Shown here: piece by piece, positions 17,340 through 27,073 of the stretch | Numbering within the stretch: the stretch's first letter is position 1 | How the letters are laid out: the number at the start of each line of letters is the position of its first letter | Assembly: GCF_014495845.1 (NCBI RefSeq) | Contig: NZ_CP061080.1 | Location: forward strand, 5,632,001 to 5,696,000 | Length of the DNA stretch: 64,000 nucleotides | Direction: 5' to 3' | From: Aquibium microcysteis | GTDB taxonomy: Bacteria; Pseudomonadota; Alphaproteobacteria; Rhizobiales; Rhizobiaceae | The notes under the pieces: model-generated | Database searches by the model: none | Told to the model about the DNA's origin: nothing | What the model saw: the letters and a program-made list of their open reading frames with translations, nothing else | Made by a program: the position numbers and the translations under genes

Positions 17340-18947
17340 ATGACCGAACTGATGCGCATGTCGCGTCGCAGGCTGCTTGCGACCGGAGGAAAGGCAGCAC
17401 TCACCGTCGGCGCGATCGGGATCGCGCCCAGGTTCATCCGGCCGGGCCGCGCCTATGCCGCCGACGCGCTGGCGCCGGGCATGGTCGGCGGCCCCACCGG
17501 CTTCGACGGCGCCGAACGCTACCAGTACGGCGCCGACACGCCGGAAGGCCGCGCCATCGAGGCGGCCAAGGCGCTGAAGGCCTCGGGCGTCGACCGCATC
17601 GTGCTCGGCCTGTCCGACGGCTCCATCGGCCAGCTCACCCAGCCCTTCCCGGCCGGCGCGCCGTCGATCAAGGATCTCTGGGAGAAGGAGACCGGCATCA
17701 CGCTCGAGATCGTCGGCGTGCCGAACGGCCAGGAATTCACCAAGACCATGCAGGACATCTCCACCAAGGGTGGGGCCTACGACATCTACGCCGTGGAATG
17801 GAACCGCCTCGGCGACCTCGCCGAGACCGGCGGCATCATCAAGCTCGACGACTACGTCGCCAAACACCGGCCGGAATGGGACGATCCGCAGAACGGCTAT
17901 GTCGGCGGCGCCAAGGGCGTCTCGCTGCTCAACCAGTATCGCGGCTCCACCTATGGCGTGTCGCTCGACGGCGATTTCCAGACCTGGGTCTACCGCACCG
18001 ATCTCTTCGGCGATCCGGCCGAGCAGAAGGCCTTCAAGGACAAATACGGCTACGACCTCGCGCCGCCGAAGACCTGGAAGCAGCTCGACGAGATCGGCCT
18101 GTTCTTCCACCGGCCCGACAAGGGCCTGCTCGGCTCTACCGACATCCGCAACCAGGGCTGGGGCTACACCAACTGGTACCAGCGCTACGTCTCGATGGGC
18201 TCGCCCAACCAGTTCCTCTTCGCCGACGACGGCAAGCCGCTGATCAACTCGCCGGCCGGCATCGCCGCGACGCAGGAATATGTCGCTTCGCTCGCCTACA
18301 AGTCGCCGGACGCCATCTCCTGGGGCTGGCCCGAGCAGTACGGCAATTTCGCCAACGGCGGCGCGGCGATGACCTGCGCCTTCTCCAACCTGCCGAAGTT
18401 CCTCGACAATCCGGCCAACAAGGATTCCAGGGTCACCGGCAAGGTCGGCTCCATGCTGCCGCCCGGCCGCGAGGTCGACGGCGGGCTCGTCCGGCGCTCG
18501 GTGCTGTGGCTCAACCTCTCGGCCTCGGTGTCCTCGCAGGCGAAGAACCCGGAGGCCTGCTACGCCTTCCTGCAATGGGTCGGCTCGGCGCGCATCTATG
18601 CCTGGATGACGGCGAACCCGGGCGGCTATTTCGATCCCTTCCGCCTGTCCGACTTCGCCGACCCGCTGGTGCGCGGCACCTACCACGACTACCACATGGA
18701 CGTGGTGCGCGAGACGGTCGCCCGCACGGTGCCCACCATCAACTACCCGGGTGCCACCGCCTTCCACAACGCCCTCGACGAGAACCTCGTCGCGGCGCTG
18801 ACGAAGACCAAGACGGCCGAGCAGGCCATGGCCGACACCGAGCGCGAATGGCAGCGCATCGCGCGGCGCACCGGCGAGGACAAGCTGCTCGAGGCGATCC
18901 GCACCAACAAGGAAGCCTGGCCCACCATCGTCGATCCGATCGGCTGA
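17340..18947 (+). CDS. ABC transporter extracellular solute-binding protein, Tat-exported
   Basis: The protein has about 535 residues. The N-terminus carries a twin-arginine motif [10 protein letters not shown] followed by a hydrophobic stretch ending at AYAAD, so it should be exported folded by Tat. The mature part is a family-1 binding protein ([32 protein letters not shown]) and is longer than the usual 400-440 residues. The ATG at 17340 is 6 nt from GGGAGGA, a better fit than the ATG at 17334, which abuts it. It is the first gene of the catabolic cluster. The ligand is unknown; a sugar or polyol is likely. Confidence 0.88.
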   Translation: MTELMRMSRRRLLATGGKAALTVGAIGIAPRFIRPGRAYAADALAPGMVGGPTGFDGAERYQYGADTPEGRAIEAAKALKASGVDRIVLGLSDGSIGQLTQPFPAGAPSIKDLWEKETGITLEIVGVPNGQEFTKTMQDISTKGGAYDIYAVEWNRLGDLAETGGIIKLDDYVAKHRPEWDDPQNGYVGGAKGVSLLNQYRGSTYGVSLDGDFQTWVYRTDLFGDPAEQKAFKDKYGYDLAPPKTWKQLDEIGLFFHRPDKGLLGSTDIRNQGWGYTNWYQRYVSMGSPNQFLFADDGKPLINSPAGIAATQEYVASLAYKSPDAISWGWPEQYGNFANGGAAMTCAFSNLPKFLDNPANKDSRVTGKVGSMLPPGREVDGGLVRRSVLWLNLSASVSSQAKNPEACYAFLQWVGSARIYAWMTANPGGYFDPFRLSDFADPLVRGTYHDYHMDVVRETVARTVPTINYPGATAFHNALDENLVAALTKTKTAEQAMADTEREWQRIARRTGEDKLLEAIRTNKEAWPTIVDPIG

Positions 18948-18969
18948 CCCTCCCGGACCGGCCGGACGG

Positions 18970-18995
18970 GGGAGGGGCGGTACGGCGCCCCTCCC
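18970..18995 (+). promoter_or_regulatory. Perfect 10-bp-stem hairpin between binding-protein and permease genes
   Basis: GGGAGGGGCG and CGCCCCTCCC flank a 6-nt loop GTACGG, 23 bp after the binding-protein stop codon. There is no following T-run, so it is more likely an mRNA-stabilising or attenuating hairpin that keeps binding-protein message above permease message, as found between malE and malF, than a full terminator. Confidence 0.5.
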
Positions 18996-19029
18996 GCACA
19001 TTTCCAAGCGACACGAGCCTCCCTTTTCC

Positions 19030-19890
19030 ATGAAGCGTTCCGTCCCATTCGAGCTGTTCCGCTACGCCGCCATCCTCGCGGCGCTGGCCGTCACGCTCGT
19101 TCCGATCCTGTGGATGGTGTCGATGGCCTTCAAGCCGGTCGGCGAATGGTCCGCCACCGGCGCCGACCTGACCTGGTGGCCGCAGGAGCCGACGCTGTCG
19201 AACTTCCGCTTCATCTTCGGCCAGTCCGATTCCAGCCTCATCGTCGCGCTCGACCGCACCGCCATGAAGCCGATCCTGTCGTCGCTGCTGTCGGCGAGCT
19301 TCGGCACGCTGATCGCCATGACCGCCGGCACCGCCGCCGCCTACGGCCTGTCGCGGTTCGGCTCCGGCCAGAACCTGCCGCTGGCGCTGACCCAGCTGCG
19401 CCTCTTCCCGCCGATGGCGGTGATGATCCCGGTCATGATCATGTGGGCCTTCCTCAATCTCACCGACACCTGGTGGGGCCTGGCGCTGGTCTACGGCATC
19501 GTCACGCTGCCCTTCGCTTTCTGGCTGATGAAGACCTTCTTCGACGACATGCCGCGCGAGATCGAGGAGGCGGGGCTGGTCGAAGGCTGCTCGCGCTGGC
19601 GCGTCTTCACCCGCATCACCCTGCCGATGATGCGCGCGCCGCTCGCTTCCGCCGCCCTCTTCGTCTTCATCCTCAACTGGTCCGACTATCTGATCGCGCT
19701 CCTGCTGACGACGCGCGAATGGGTCACGGTGCCGGTCTACATGGCCTCGCTGTCCTCCTCCATGACCGGCCAGCTCTACGGCGCCAAGGCGGCGCTCGGC
19801 CTCATCGCCGCCGTCCCGCCCGTCATCATGGGCATCGCCATCCAGCGCCACCTCGTCCGCGGCCTCACCTTCGGAGCCCTGAAGCAATGA
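19030..19890 (+). CDS. Carbohydrate ABC transporter permease, MalG type
   Basis: The 286-residue inner-membrane protein has about six hydrophobic helices and an EAA loop [20 protein letters not shown], which contacts the ATPase. The N-terminal [20 protein letters not shown] and the overall size fit the MalG subfamily (CUT1). Its stop codon overlaps an ATGA that opens the 153-bp repeat tract. In most CUT1 operons the MalF-type gene comes first; here the MalG-type permease does. Confidence 0.9.
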   Translation: MKRSVPFELFRYAAILAALAVTLVPILWMVSMAFKPVGEWSATGADLTWWPQEPTLSNFRFIFGQSDSSLIVALDRTAMKPILSSLLSASFGTLIAMTAGTAAAYGLSRFGSGQNLPLALTQLRLFPPMAVMIPVMIMWAFLNLTDTWWGLALVYGIVTLPFAFWLMKTFFDDMPREIEEAGLVEGCSRWRVFTRITLPMMRAPLASAALFVFILNWSDYLIALLLTTREWVTVPVYMASLSSSMTGQLYGAKAALGLIAAVPPVIMGIAIQRHLVRGLTFGALKQ

Positions 19891-20534
19891 GCGCCGTCAC
19901 CGCCACCATCGCCGGCACCGCTGCCGCCCGCCGCGCCCTCCAGGCCCGAGCCGAAGACGGGCGCGACGCGTCGCGGTCCCCCTCCCCCCTGAGGGGAGGG
20001 GCAAGGGGTGGGGGTGCCTCGCGCGATCCTCGCCGGATCGGCGCGCACCCCGGTCCCGCGAGCCCGACACGCCGTTCCCCCCGCCGCGCCCTCCAGGCCC
20101 GAGCCGAAGACGGGCGCGACGCGTCGCGGTCCCCCTCCCCCCTGAGGGGAGGGGTAAGGGGTGGGGGTGCCTCGCGCGATCCTCGCCGGATCGGCGTGTG
20201 CCCCGGTCCCGCGAGCCCGACACGCCGTTCCGCCCGCCGCGCCCTCCAGGCCCGAGCCGAAGCGAGGCGCGATGCCTCCAGGTCCCCCTCCCCCCTGAGG
20301 GGAGGGGCAAGGGGTGGGGGTGCCTCGCGCGATCCTCGCCGGATCGGCGTGTGCCCCGGTCCCGCGAGCCCGACACGCCGTTCCGCCCGCCGCGCCCTCC
20401 AGGCACGAGCCGAAGCGAGGCGCGACGCGTCGCGGTCCCCCTCCCCCCTGAGGGGAGGGGCAAGGGGTGGGGGTGCCTCGCGCCATCCTCGCCGGATCGG
20501 CGTGTGCCCCGGTCCCGCGAGGCCGACGTCATGA
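19887..20534 (+). other. Open frame made of four 153-bp tandem repeats, ATGA-coupled at both ends
   Basis: This frame starts at the ATG overlapping the MalG stop (ATGA, 19887) and ends at the TGA overlapping the MalF start (ATGA, 20531). It would give 215 residues, Arg/Gly/Pro/Ser-rich, mostly four copies of a 51-residue unit. Because 153 is a multiple of three, every copy stays open. The composition looks like translated repeat DNA rather than a natural protein, so I treat it as a repeat expansion that may still be translated between the permeases. Confidence 0.35.
19935..20530. repeat. Four tandem copies of a 153-bp unit between two permease genes
   Basis: Units begin GCCCTCCAGGC at 19935, 20088, 20241 and 20394, an exact 153-bp period. 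The last copy is slightly short before the permease start at 20531. Each unit contains a hairpin CCCTCCCCCCTGAGGGGAGG and a GGGGTGGGGGTGCC tract. Copies differ mainly in the segment after GAGCCGAAG, so they are old enough to have diverged or converted. The unit resembles dispersed GC-rich palindromes elsewhere in the window, here amplified. Confidence 0.9.
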
Positions 20535-21499
20535 GCGCGATCGTGACCTCCCGGGACGAGGAGACAATCCGCGTGGCAAATCCCGCAGGGCCCGGCGCTT
20601 CCGCCCACTCCGAATCCGCCCGCCTCGGCTTCCGGCTCACCTTGCCGGCGCAGATCCTCGTCTTGTTCATCGCGGTCTTCCCGCTCCTGATGCAGCTCTA
20701 CATCAGCCTGACCGACTGGTCGCCGCTCTCCGGCCGCGACTGGTGGATGGCCTATGAGAGCTGGAACGACTTCTACAACTACGCCGACCTCGTGCAGGAC
20801 AACCGCTTCTGGAGCGCGCTCTGGCGCACCGCCGTCGTCATGCTCGTCTGCGTGCCCGTCCAGTTCCTGCTCGGCCTCGGGCTCGCGACCCTGTTTGCGG
20901 ACGAGTTTCCCGGCAAGCGGGTCTTCTATTCCATCCTCTTGATGCCGATGATGGTGGTTCCCGCCGTGGCGGGCTACATGTTCTTCATGTTGTTCCAGTC
21001 GGGGGGACCTGTGAACGACGTGCTGTCCACGCTTCTCGGCACGCGCATCTCCATCGCCTGGCTGTCGGATCCCACGCTCGCGCTCGTCGCGGTGATGATC
21101 GCCGACATCTGGCAGTGGACGCCGCTGATGTTCCTGATCCTGCTCGCCGGCATGGTCGGCGTGCCGCAGGACCAGATCCGCGCCGCCACCCTGCTCGGCG
21201 CCGGCCCCTGGCAGCGCTTCGTCACCATCGTGCTCCCCAAGATGAAGACCATCATCATCATCGCGCTCGCCATCCGCGCCATCGAGAACTTCAAGATCTT
21301 CGACACGCTCTACATCATGACCGGCGGCGGCCCCGGCGTCGCCACCGAGACGATCTCGGTCTACATCTACAAGGTCACCACGCAGGACCTGATCTGGGGA
21401 TATGTCGCGGCCATCGCGCTCGCCATCCTGCTCGTCCTGTCCATCGTCACCGTCTTCGCCATGAAGCGCATGGCGGCAGTGCGCGCGGTGCCGGCATGA
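20531..21499 (+). CDS. Carbohydrate ABC transporter permease, MalF type
   Basis: From the ATG at 20531 (MSAIVTSRDEET) the protein has 322 residues. A cytoplasmic start is followed by six predicted helices (LPAQILVLFIAVFPLLMQLY, VFYSILLMPMMVVPAVAGYM) and the EAA loop IRAATLLGAGPWQRFVTIVL. An upstream in-frame extension runs into the 153-bp repeats and is rejected. Its stop overlaps the next start (ATGA at 21496), so it is coupled to the first ATPase gene. It pairs with the MalG-type permease at 19030. Confidence 0.9.
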   Translation: MSAIVTSRDEETIRVANPAGPGASAHSESARLGFRLTLPAQILVLFIAVFPLLMQLYISLTDWSPLSGRDWWMAYESWNDFYNYADLVQDNRFWSALWRTAVVMLVCVPVQFLLGLGLATLFADEFPGKRVFYSILLMPMMVVPAVAGYMFFMLFQSGGPVNDVLSTLLGTRISIAWLSDPTLALVAVMIADIWQWTPLMFLILLAGMVGVPQDQIRAATLLGAGPWQRFVTIVLPKMKTIIIIALAIRAIENFKIFDTLYIMTGGGPGVATETISVYIYKVTTQDLIWGYVAAIALAILLVLSIVTVFAMKRMAAVRAVPA

Positions 21500-22593
21500 G
21501 CGCGATCCACCTCCAGGGCCTGGTCAAGAAATTCGGCGACTTCACTGCGCTGAAGACCATGGATCTCGCCATCGCCGACGGCGAGTTCATGGCGCTGCTC
21601 GGACCGTCCGGCTGCGGCAAGTCCACCACCATGAACATGATCGCCGGCATGGAGGATCCGACCGAGGGCCGCATCCTGTTCGGGGACCGCGACATGGCGG
21701 GCGTGCCGATGGGCCGGCGCGGCGTCGGCTTCGTGTTCCAGAACTACGCGATCTTCACCCACATGACGGTGCGCCAGAACCTCGCCTACGGGCCGCGCAT
21801 GCACGGCCGGCCAAGGAGCGAGATCGACCGGCGCGTCGCCTCCATCGCCGAGCTGCTGCAGCTGGCGCCGCTGCTCGACCGGCCGGCCGCCGGCCTCTCC
21901 GTCAACATCCTGCAGCGCGTCGCCATCGGCCGCTCGGCCATCCTCGAGCCCGCGATCTTCCTGCTCGACGAGCCGCTCTCCAACGTCGACGCCGCCTTCC
22001 GCGCGGTCATGCGCACCGAGCTGAAGCACCTGCAGCGCCAGTTCCGCCAGACGATGGTCTACGTCACGCACGACCAGCTCGAGGCCATGACCATGGCCGA
22101 CCGCATCGCCGTCATGGATCATGGCGTGCTGCAGCAGGTCGGCACGCCGATCGAGGTCTACAACGATCCGGCCAACGTCTTCGTCGCCCGCTTCATCGGC
22201 GCGCCCGGCATGAACCTCCTGCCCGGCCGGCCGGCCGAGAGCGACCGCGGCCTCGTCGTCGATCTGGGCCCGCTCGGCGCCACCGCGCCGCTGCCCGCCC
22301 CGCTGGCGCAGGCCCTGCGCGGCCATCCGGGCGACGTGCTGTTCGGCTTCCGCCCGGAGCAGGCGACCCTCGAGCGCGCCGGCCCCGGCATCGCCGCGCC
22401 GGTCACGGTCGTCGAGCGCATCGGCGCGCGAACCATCGTCCATCTCGGCGAGGGCGAGACGGCGATGAAGCTCGTCGCCGGCAACGACGTCGCGGCCGAC
22501 GTCGGCGCCTCCGTCGTCGTGGCCCCGGCGATGGACGCGGTGCGCGTCTTCGACCGCGCCACCGGCATGGCGATCGGAGGCATCCATGGCTGA
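21496..22593 (+). CDS. Carbohydrate ABC transporter ATPase A, with degenerate signature motif
   Basis: This 365-residue CUT1-type ATPase has Walker A GPSGCGKSTT, Q-loop FVFQNYAIF, Walker B AIFLLDEPLS with catalytic Glu, D-loop SNVD and H-loop VTHDQ, then a C-terminal TOBE-like domain. The expected signature LSGGQ/E is replaced: the segment reads LSVNILQRVAIGRS, so both glycines are missing. It is adjacent to a second ATPase gene with the opposite defect, so the two probably form a heterodimer. The gene overlaps its neighbours on both sides. Confidence 0.92.
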   Translation: MSAIHLQGLVKKFGDFTALKTMDLAIADGEFMALLGPSGCGKSTTMNMIAGMEDPTEGRILFGDRDMAGVPMGRRGVGFVFQNYAIFTHMTVRQNLAYGPRMHGRPRSEIDRRVASIAELLQLAPLLDRPAAGLSVNILQRVAIGRSAILEPAIFLLDEPLSNVDAAFRAVMRTELKHLQRQFRQTMVYVTHDQLEAMTMADRIAVMDHGVLQQVGTPIEVYNDPANVFVARFIGAPGMNLLPGRPAESDRGLVVDLGPLGATAPLPAPLAQALRGHPGDVLFGFRPEQATLERAGPGIAAPVTVVERIGARTIVHLGEGETAMKLVAGNDVAADVGASVVVAPAMDAVRVFDRATGMAIGGIHG

Positions 22594-23644
22594 GATCGCC
22601 TTCCGCAACGTCACCAAGCGCTACGGCAGGACCGTCGCCGTCGACGACGCCAGCTTCACCGTCGAGGACAACGAGTTCTTCTGCTTCTTCGGCCCGCCGC
22701 TGTCGGGCAAGTCGACCATCCTGCGGCTGATCCTCGGCCTGGAGACCCCCGACGAGGGCGAGATCCTGATCGGCGGGCGCCCGGTCACGCATGTCTCGCC
22801 GGCGGAGCGCAACGTCGCCATGGTGTTCCAGAACCTCGCGCTCTTCCCGCACATGAGTGCCGCCGACAACATCCGCTTCCCGCTGGTCGAGCGCCGCATG
22901 CCGCAGGTGCAGATCGCGCGCCGGCTGGCCGACGTCGCCGCCAAGCTGCACATCGCCCACATCCTGCACAAGCCGCCGGCGCAGCTGTCGGGCGGCGAGC
23001 GCCAGCGCGTCGCCATCGCCCGCGCGCTGGTGCGCGATCCGGCCGCCTACCTGATGGACGACCCGATCTCGGCGCTCGACGCCCGCCTGCGCGAGGAGAC
23101 CCGCGTCGAGCTGAAGCGCATCCAGCGCGAGCTCGGCAAGACGCTCGTCTACGTCACCCACGACCAGGAGGAGGCCATGTCGGTCGCCGACCGCATGGCG
23201 ATCCTCCACCACGGCGTCATCCGCCAGCTCGGCACCCCGGTCGAGATCTACGACCGCCCGGCCAGCACCTATGTCGCGCGCCTGCTCGGCTCGCCGATGA
23301 TCAACATCCTGCCGACGCAGGCGCGCGCCGGCGCCATCCTCATCGCCGACGGCGCCATCGCCGCGCCTGGCCTCGAAGGCGACGCCGCGACGGCCGAGGT
23401 CGGGCTGCGGCCGGAGGACATCCGCGTCGCGCCCTGGACCGAGGCCGCGGGACCCCCGTCGCGGGTCTACGAGGTCGAGCCGCTCGGCGGCTACACCGTC
23501 GTCACCGTCGACGCCGGCGGGGCGCGCGTGCGGGCGCTGCTGCGCGGCCAGCCCGACATCCGCCCCGAGGCGCTGGTCTCGCTCACCTGCGAGGCGGGCA
23601 GGGTGCACCGCTTCGGGCGCGACGGAGCCGCGATGCCGCGATGA
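22586..23644 (+). CDS. Carbohydrate ABC transporter ATPase B, with Glu-to-Asp Walker B change
   Basis: This 352-residue ATPase has Walker A GPPLSGKST, Q-loop VFQNLALFPHM, an intact signature LSGGERQRVAIARAL, H-loop VTHDQEE and a C-terminal TOBE-like domain. Walker B reads AYLMDDPIS, with Asp where the catalytic Glu normally stands. It overlaps the upstream ATPase gene by 8 bp. Two-ATPase operons of this kind are known, for example in the rhizobial glycerol transporter. Here the motif defects are complementary between the two subunits. Confidence 0.92.
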   Translation: MAEIAFRNVTKRYGRTVAVDDASFTVEDNEFFCFFGPPLSGKSTILRLILGLETPDEGEILIGGRPVTHVSPAERNVAMVFQNLALFPHMSAADNIRFPLVERRMPQVQIARRLADVAAKLHIAHILHKPPAQLSGGERQRVAIARALVRDPAAYLMDDPISALDARLREETRVELKRIQRELGKTLVYVTHDQEEAMSVADRMAILHHGVIRQLGTPVEIYDRPASTYVARLLGSPMINILPTQARAGAILIADGAIAAPGLEGDAATAEVGLRPEDIRVAPWTEAAGPPSRVYEVEPLGGYTVVTVDAGGARVRALLRGQPDIRPEALVSLTCEAGRVHRFGRDGAAMPR

Positions 23645-23676
23645 GCCAGTCAGTGGAAGAAACGAGGGAGGATCGA

Positions 23677-24768
23677 ATGGGTGCTGCGTTGGGCTTCGAG
23701 CCGGACGTCACGGTGCGGACGAAAAGCCACAGGATCGGCTGCATCGGCGCCGGCATGATCATGGCCGAGTGCCACCTGGCGGCCTATAAGGAAGCCGGCT
23801 TCCCGGTCGCGGCCATCGCCTCGCGCACCGAGGCCAACGCCCGCAAGGTCGCCGACCGCTGGGGCATCCCGACCGTCCACGCCACGCCCGAAGCGCTGAT
23901 CGAGGACGCGACCGTCGAGATCATCGACCTCGCCTTCCCGCCGGACCAGCAGCCGGCCCTGATCCGCCACGCGCTGCGGCAGCCCCACGTCAAGGCGATC
24001 CTCGCCCAGAAGCCGCTGGCGCTTTCGCTCGACGAGGCGCGCAAGCTGCGCGACGAGGCGAAGGCAGCCGGCAAGATCCTCTCGGTCAACCAGAACATGC
24101 GCTACGACCAGTCGATGCGCGTGCTGAAGCAGATCATCGACAGCGGTGCGCTCGGCGAAATCGTCTTCGCCCAGATCGACATGCACGCCATCCCGCACTG
24201 GCAGGGCTTCCTCGAGGATTACGACCGGCTGACGCTCGCCAACATGAGCGTCCACCATCTCGACGTGCTGCGCTTCCTGTTCGGCGATCCCGACGAGATC
24301 ACCACGCTGACCCGCAAGGACCCCCGCACGAGTTTCGCCCATTCCGACGGCATCACCGTCTCGACGCTGCGCTTCCCGTCCGGCGTGCTCGCGCTGTCGC
24401 TGGAGGACGTCTGGTCCGGCCCGCGCCGGGAGGGCTACAAGGACGACCAGCACATCGGCTGGCGCGTCGAGGGCACGGAGGGCACCGCCAGGGGCACCAT
24501 CGGCTGGCCCACCGGCGCCGCCTCCACGCTGTCCTACGCCTCGGCGAAGACCACCGGCGGCGAATGGGTCACCCCGACCTGGGAGACCATGTGGTTCCCG
24601 CACGCCTTCATCGGCGTCATGGAGCAGCTCCAGCACGCCGTCGCCACCGGCACCGAACCCGCGCTTTCCGTCGCCGACAACGTCCGGACGATGGCGCTGG
24701 TCGAGGCCGGCTACAGATCCATCGCGGAGGGCCGCACCGTGCGGCTCTCCGAGATCCCCCTTCACTGA
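23677..24768 (+). CDS. Gfo/Idh/MocA-family NAD(P)-dependent oxidoreductase
   Basis: From the ATG at 23677 the protein has 363 residues. That start has a strong GAGGGAGG site upstream; an ATG at 23641 overlapping the ATPase stop would add 12 residues and is the alternative. The Rossmann motif is RIGCIGAGMIMAECHLAAY and the catalytic segment is AQKPLALSLDEARKL. Family members oxidise or reduce sugars and inositols. Inside a transporter/oxygenase cluster it resembles MocA of rhizopine catabolism, but the substrate is not identifiable. Confidence 0.88.
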   Translation: MGAALGFEPDVTVRTKSHRIGCIGAGMIMAECHLAAYKEAGFPVAAIASRTEANARKVADRWGIPTVHATPEALIEDATVEIIDLAFPPDQQPALIRHALRQPHVKAILAQKPLALSLDEARKLRDEAKAAGKILSVNQNMRYDQSMRVLKQIIDSGALGEIVFAQIDMHAIPHWQGFLEDYDRLTLANMSVHHLDVLRFLFGDPDEITTLTRKDPRTSFAHSDGITVSTLRFPSGVLALSLEDVWSGPRREGYKDDQHIGWRVEGTEGTARGTIGWPTGAASTLSYASAKTTGGEWVTPTWETMWFPHAFIGVMEQLQHAVATGTEPALSVADNVRTMALVEAGYRSIAEGRTVRLSEIPLH

Positions 24769-24806
24769 TCCAGACATCGAAGCAACTCGGGAGGAGTTCC
24801 AACGCC

Positions 24807-25721
24807 ATGATGCAAGCCGGCATATTCACGGGGTATTTCCCCTATTCGCTCGAGGAGACCGCGAGGAAGATCCGCGCCCTCGACTTCAACACCGTCCAGC
24901 TCGATCTGCACTTCAAGGACATCGACCTGTCGGCAGGGCAGATCACGAAGGAGAAGGCGAAGACCGTCCGCGACACCTTCCGCGACCACAACCTGCCGAT
25001 CTGCTGCATCTCGGGCTACACGAACATCATCCATCCCGACAAGGCCGAGCGGGAGCGCCGCGTCGGCTATCTCAAGGAGATCATCCGCAACGCGCGCCAC
25101 TTCGGCACGCCCTACGTCATCTCCGAGACCGGCACCTACAACACCGAATCCGACTGGGTGCACCACCCGAAGAACAAGACCGAGGAAGGCTTCGAGGAGT
25201 GCCGCAAGGTCATCGCCGACCTCGCCCAGACCGCCTACGACCACGGCGCGGTGTTCCTGCTCGAGACCTACGTCAACAACGTCGTCGGCTCCGTCGAGGA
25301 GACGGTGAGGATGTTCGCGCAGGTCGACCATCCCGGCCTCGGCCTGCTGATGGATCCGACCAACTATTTCGAGACCCACAACATCGACCGGATGGACCAG
25401 ATCCTCAACCAGGTCTTCGACACGCTGACGCAGCACATCCGCATCGCCCATGCCAAGGACGTCAAGCGCTCCGGCGACGACAAGTCCGAGAAGCATGCCG
25501 ACATCGGCGACGACGACGCGCTGGAGAGCCACACCTTCCGCGGCGTCGGCGAGATCGAGCTGCCGGCCCCCGGCCTCGGCTCGCTCAACTACGACCTCTA
25601 TCTGCAGCGGCTCGCCGAGAAGCATCCCAACATCGAGGTCATCATCGAGCACCTGTCGGAAGACGACGTGCCGCGGGCGAAGAAATTCCTCGACGGCAGG
25701 TTCCGCGCCAACGGGCTCTGA
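24807..25721 (+). CDS. Sugar phosphate isomerase/epimerase-like TIM-barrel protein
   Basis: The 304-residue protein has the AP-endonuclease-2/xylose-isomerase-like fold: MQAGIFTGYFPYSLEETARKI at the start, then FLLETYVNNVV, LLMDPTNYFE, RIAHAKDVK and VIIEHLSEDDV. These supply the Glu, Asp, His and Glu residues that usually bind the metal. Relatives include IolE/IolI/MocC-type inosose dehydratases and isomerases. It starts after GGGAGGAG, 38 bp past the oxidoreductase gene. A role on a keto-sugar or inosose made by the preceding enzyme is plausible. Confidence 0.85.
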   Translation: MMQAGIFTGYFPYSLEETARKIRALDFNTVQLDLHFKDIDLSAGQITKEKAKTVRDTFRDHNLPICCISGYTNIIHPDKAERERRVGYLKEIIRNARHFGTPYVISETGTYNTESDWVHHPKNKTEEGFEECRKVIADLAQTAYDHGAVFLLETYVNNVVGSVEETVRMFAQVDHPGLGLLMDPTNYFETHNIDRMDQILNQVFDTLTQHIRIAHAKDVKRSGDDKSEKHADIGDDDALESHTFRGVGEIELPAPGLGSLNYDLYLQRLAEKHPNIEVIIEHLSEDDVPRAKKFLDGRFRANGL

Positions 25722-25800
25722 TCCAGGAAACCCGGGAGGCGCCCCGCGCCTCCCAGGGAGGCGCCCCCGCGCCTCCCCCACTCCCTCCGCGAAGGCGAAC

Positions 25801-26988
25801 ATGGTCGAACTCTACGGACAGACGCTGACCCGCCGGCAGGTTGCCGAGCGCTCCGGCATGCTGTCGCAGTTTGCCGGCGTGCGCCTGATGACGCTCGGCG
25901 ACGGCGTCGAGCGCGGCATCCGCATGCTGGAGTTCCGCACCGGCAGCGGCCTGCGCTTCACCGCGCTCGTCGACCGGGCGCTGGACATCGCCGACTGCGA
26001 CTATCGCGGCCAGGCGATCGGCTGGCACTCGCCGGCGGGTTTCCGCCATCCCGGCCTGCACGACGACGAGGGCGAGGCGGGCCTCGCCTGGGCGCGCTCC
26101 TTCTCCGGCCTGCTCGTCACCTGCGGCCTCGACCACATCCTCGGTCCCGAGGAGGTCTCCGCCGAGAGCTACCACTATCCCGGCAAGAAGACCGTGCGGC
26201 ACACCCTGCACGGCCGCGTCTCGACCATCCCCGCCCGCCTGACCGGCTATGGCGAGGCCTGGGAGGGCGACCGCTGCGTGCTCTTTGCGGAAGGCGTCGT
26301 CCAGCAGTCCGCCGTCTTCGGCGAGGACCTCCACCTCCTGCGCCGCATCGAGGCCGATGTCGGCGGCTCGGAGATCCGCGTCCGCGACCGGGTGGTCAAC
26401 CACGGCTTCCTGCGCACGCCGCACATGTATTTCTACCACGTCAACGTCAGCCACCCGCTGGTCGACGAGGGCTCGCGCTACGTCGCGCCCGTCCGCGACG
26501 TGGTCTGGGCCGCCCATGCCGGCGAGGCCTACCGCGCGCAGGACGTCGGCTACCGCCGCCTGCCCGGGCCGCGGCTGAATTTCCGCGAGCAGGTCTGGCA
26601 GCACGATCTCGCCGCCGACGCTTCGGGCGAGGTGCCCGTCGCCGTCGTCAACGAGCGCATCGGCCTCGGCTTCGAACTCGTCACCCGCAAGCGCCAGCTG
26701 CCCTGCATGTACCAGTGGCAGAATTTCCAGGCCGGGCAGTACGCCATGGGCATCGAACCCTCGACCCATCACGTGCTCGGCGACAATGCGGCGCGCCAGC
26801 GCGGCGAGATGATCTGGCTCGAACATGGCGAGGAGCGCGCCTACGAGGCGACGTTCCGCGTGCTCGACGGTGCGGACGCCATCGCCGCCGCCGAGACGCG
26901 CATCGCCGCCATCGCCCGCCAGCCGGACGAGGATTTCCCAGCGCCGTCGGGTCGCTTCCCGGCGCTGTCGGGAGGATCGGCATCATGA
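25801..26988 (+). CDS. DUF4432-family protein (aldose-1-epimerase-like fold)
   Basis: This 395-residue protein fits DUF4432, a family with a galactose-mutarotase-like beta-sandwich. Segments include FTALVDRALDIADCDYRGQAI, the LVTCGLDHI region, RTPHMYFYHVNVSHPLVDEG and GIEPSTHHVLG. The His and Glu residues in these positions are those an epimerase would use. Members usually sit in sugar catabolic clusters and are thought to interconvert anomers. The C-terminus has a short low-complexity FPAPSGRFPALSGG tail. Confidence 0.8.
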   Translation: MVELYGQTLTRRQVAERSGMLSQFAGVRLMTLGDGVERGIRMLEFRTGSGLRFTALVDRALDIADCDYRGQAIGWHSPAGFRHPGLHDDEGEAGLAWARSFSGLLVTCGLDHILGPEEVSAESYHYPGKKTVRHTLHGRVSTIPARLTGYGEAWEGDRCVLFAEGVVQQSAVFGEDLHLLRRIEADVGGSEIRVRDRVVNHGFLRTPHMYFYHVNVSHPLVDEGSRYVAPVRDVVWAAHAGEAYRAQDVGYRRLPGPRLNFREQVWQHDLAADASGEVPVAVVNERIGLGFELVTRKRQLPCMYQWQNFQAGQYAMGIEPSTHHVLGDNAARQRGEMIWLEHGEERAYEATFRVLDGADAIAAAETRIAAIARQPDEDFPAPSGRFPALSGGSAS

Positions 26989-27073
26989 AGCGACGCGACG
27001 AACGGCCGATGGCCGGCCGGGCCGGCGAAGGGAGGAGCCTGCGCCCGGGCCGGAGCGGCAGGTGGAGAACATC

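Noticed and set aside
19935..20530. Possible CRISPR array
   Set aside because: The repeat unit is 153 bp and directly tandem with no unique spacers, and no cas genes are near.
20198..20530. N-terminal extension of the MalF-type permease
   Set aside because: The added residues are pure repeat translation; the ATG at 20531 begins a normal permease N-terminus.
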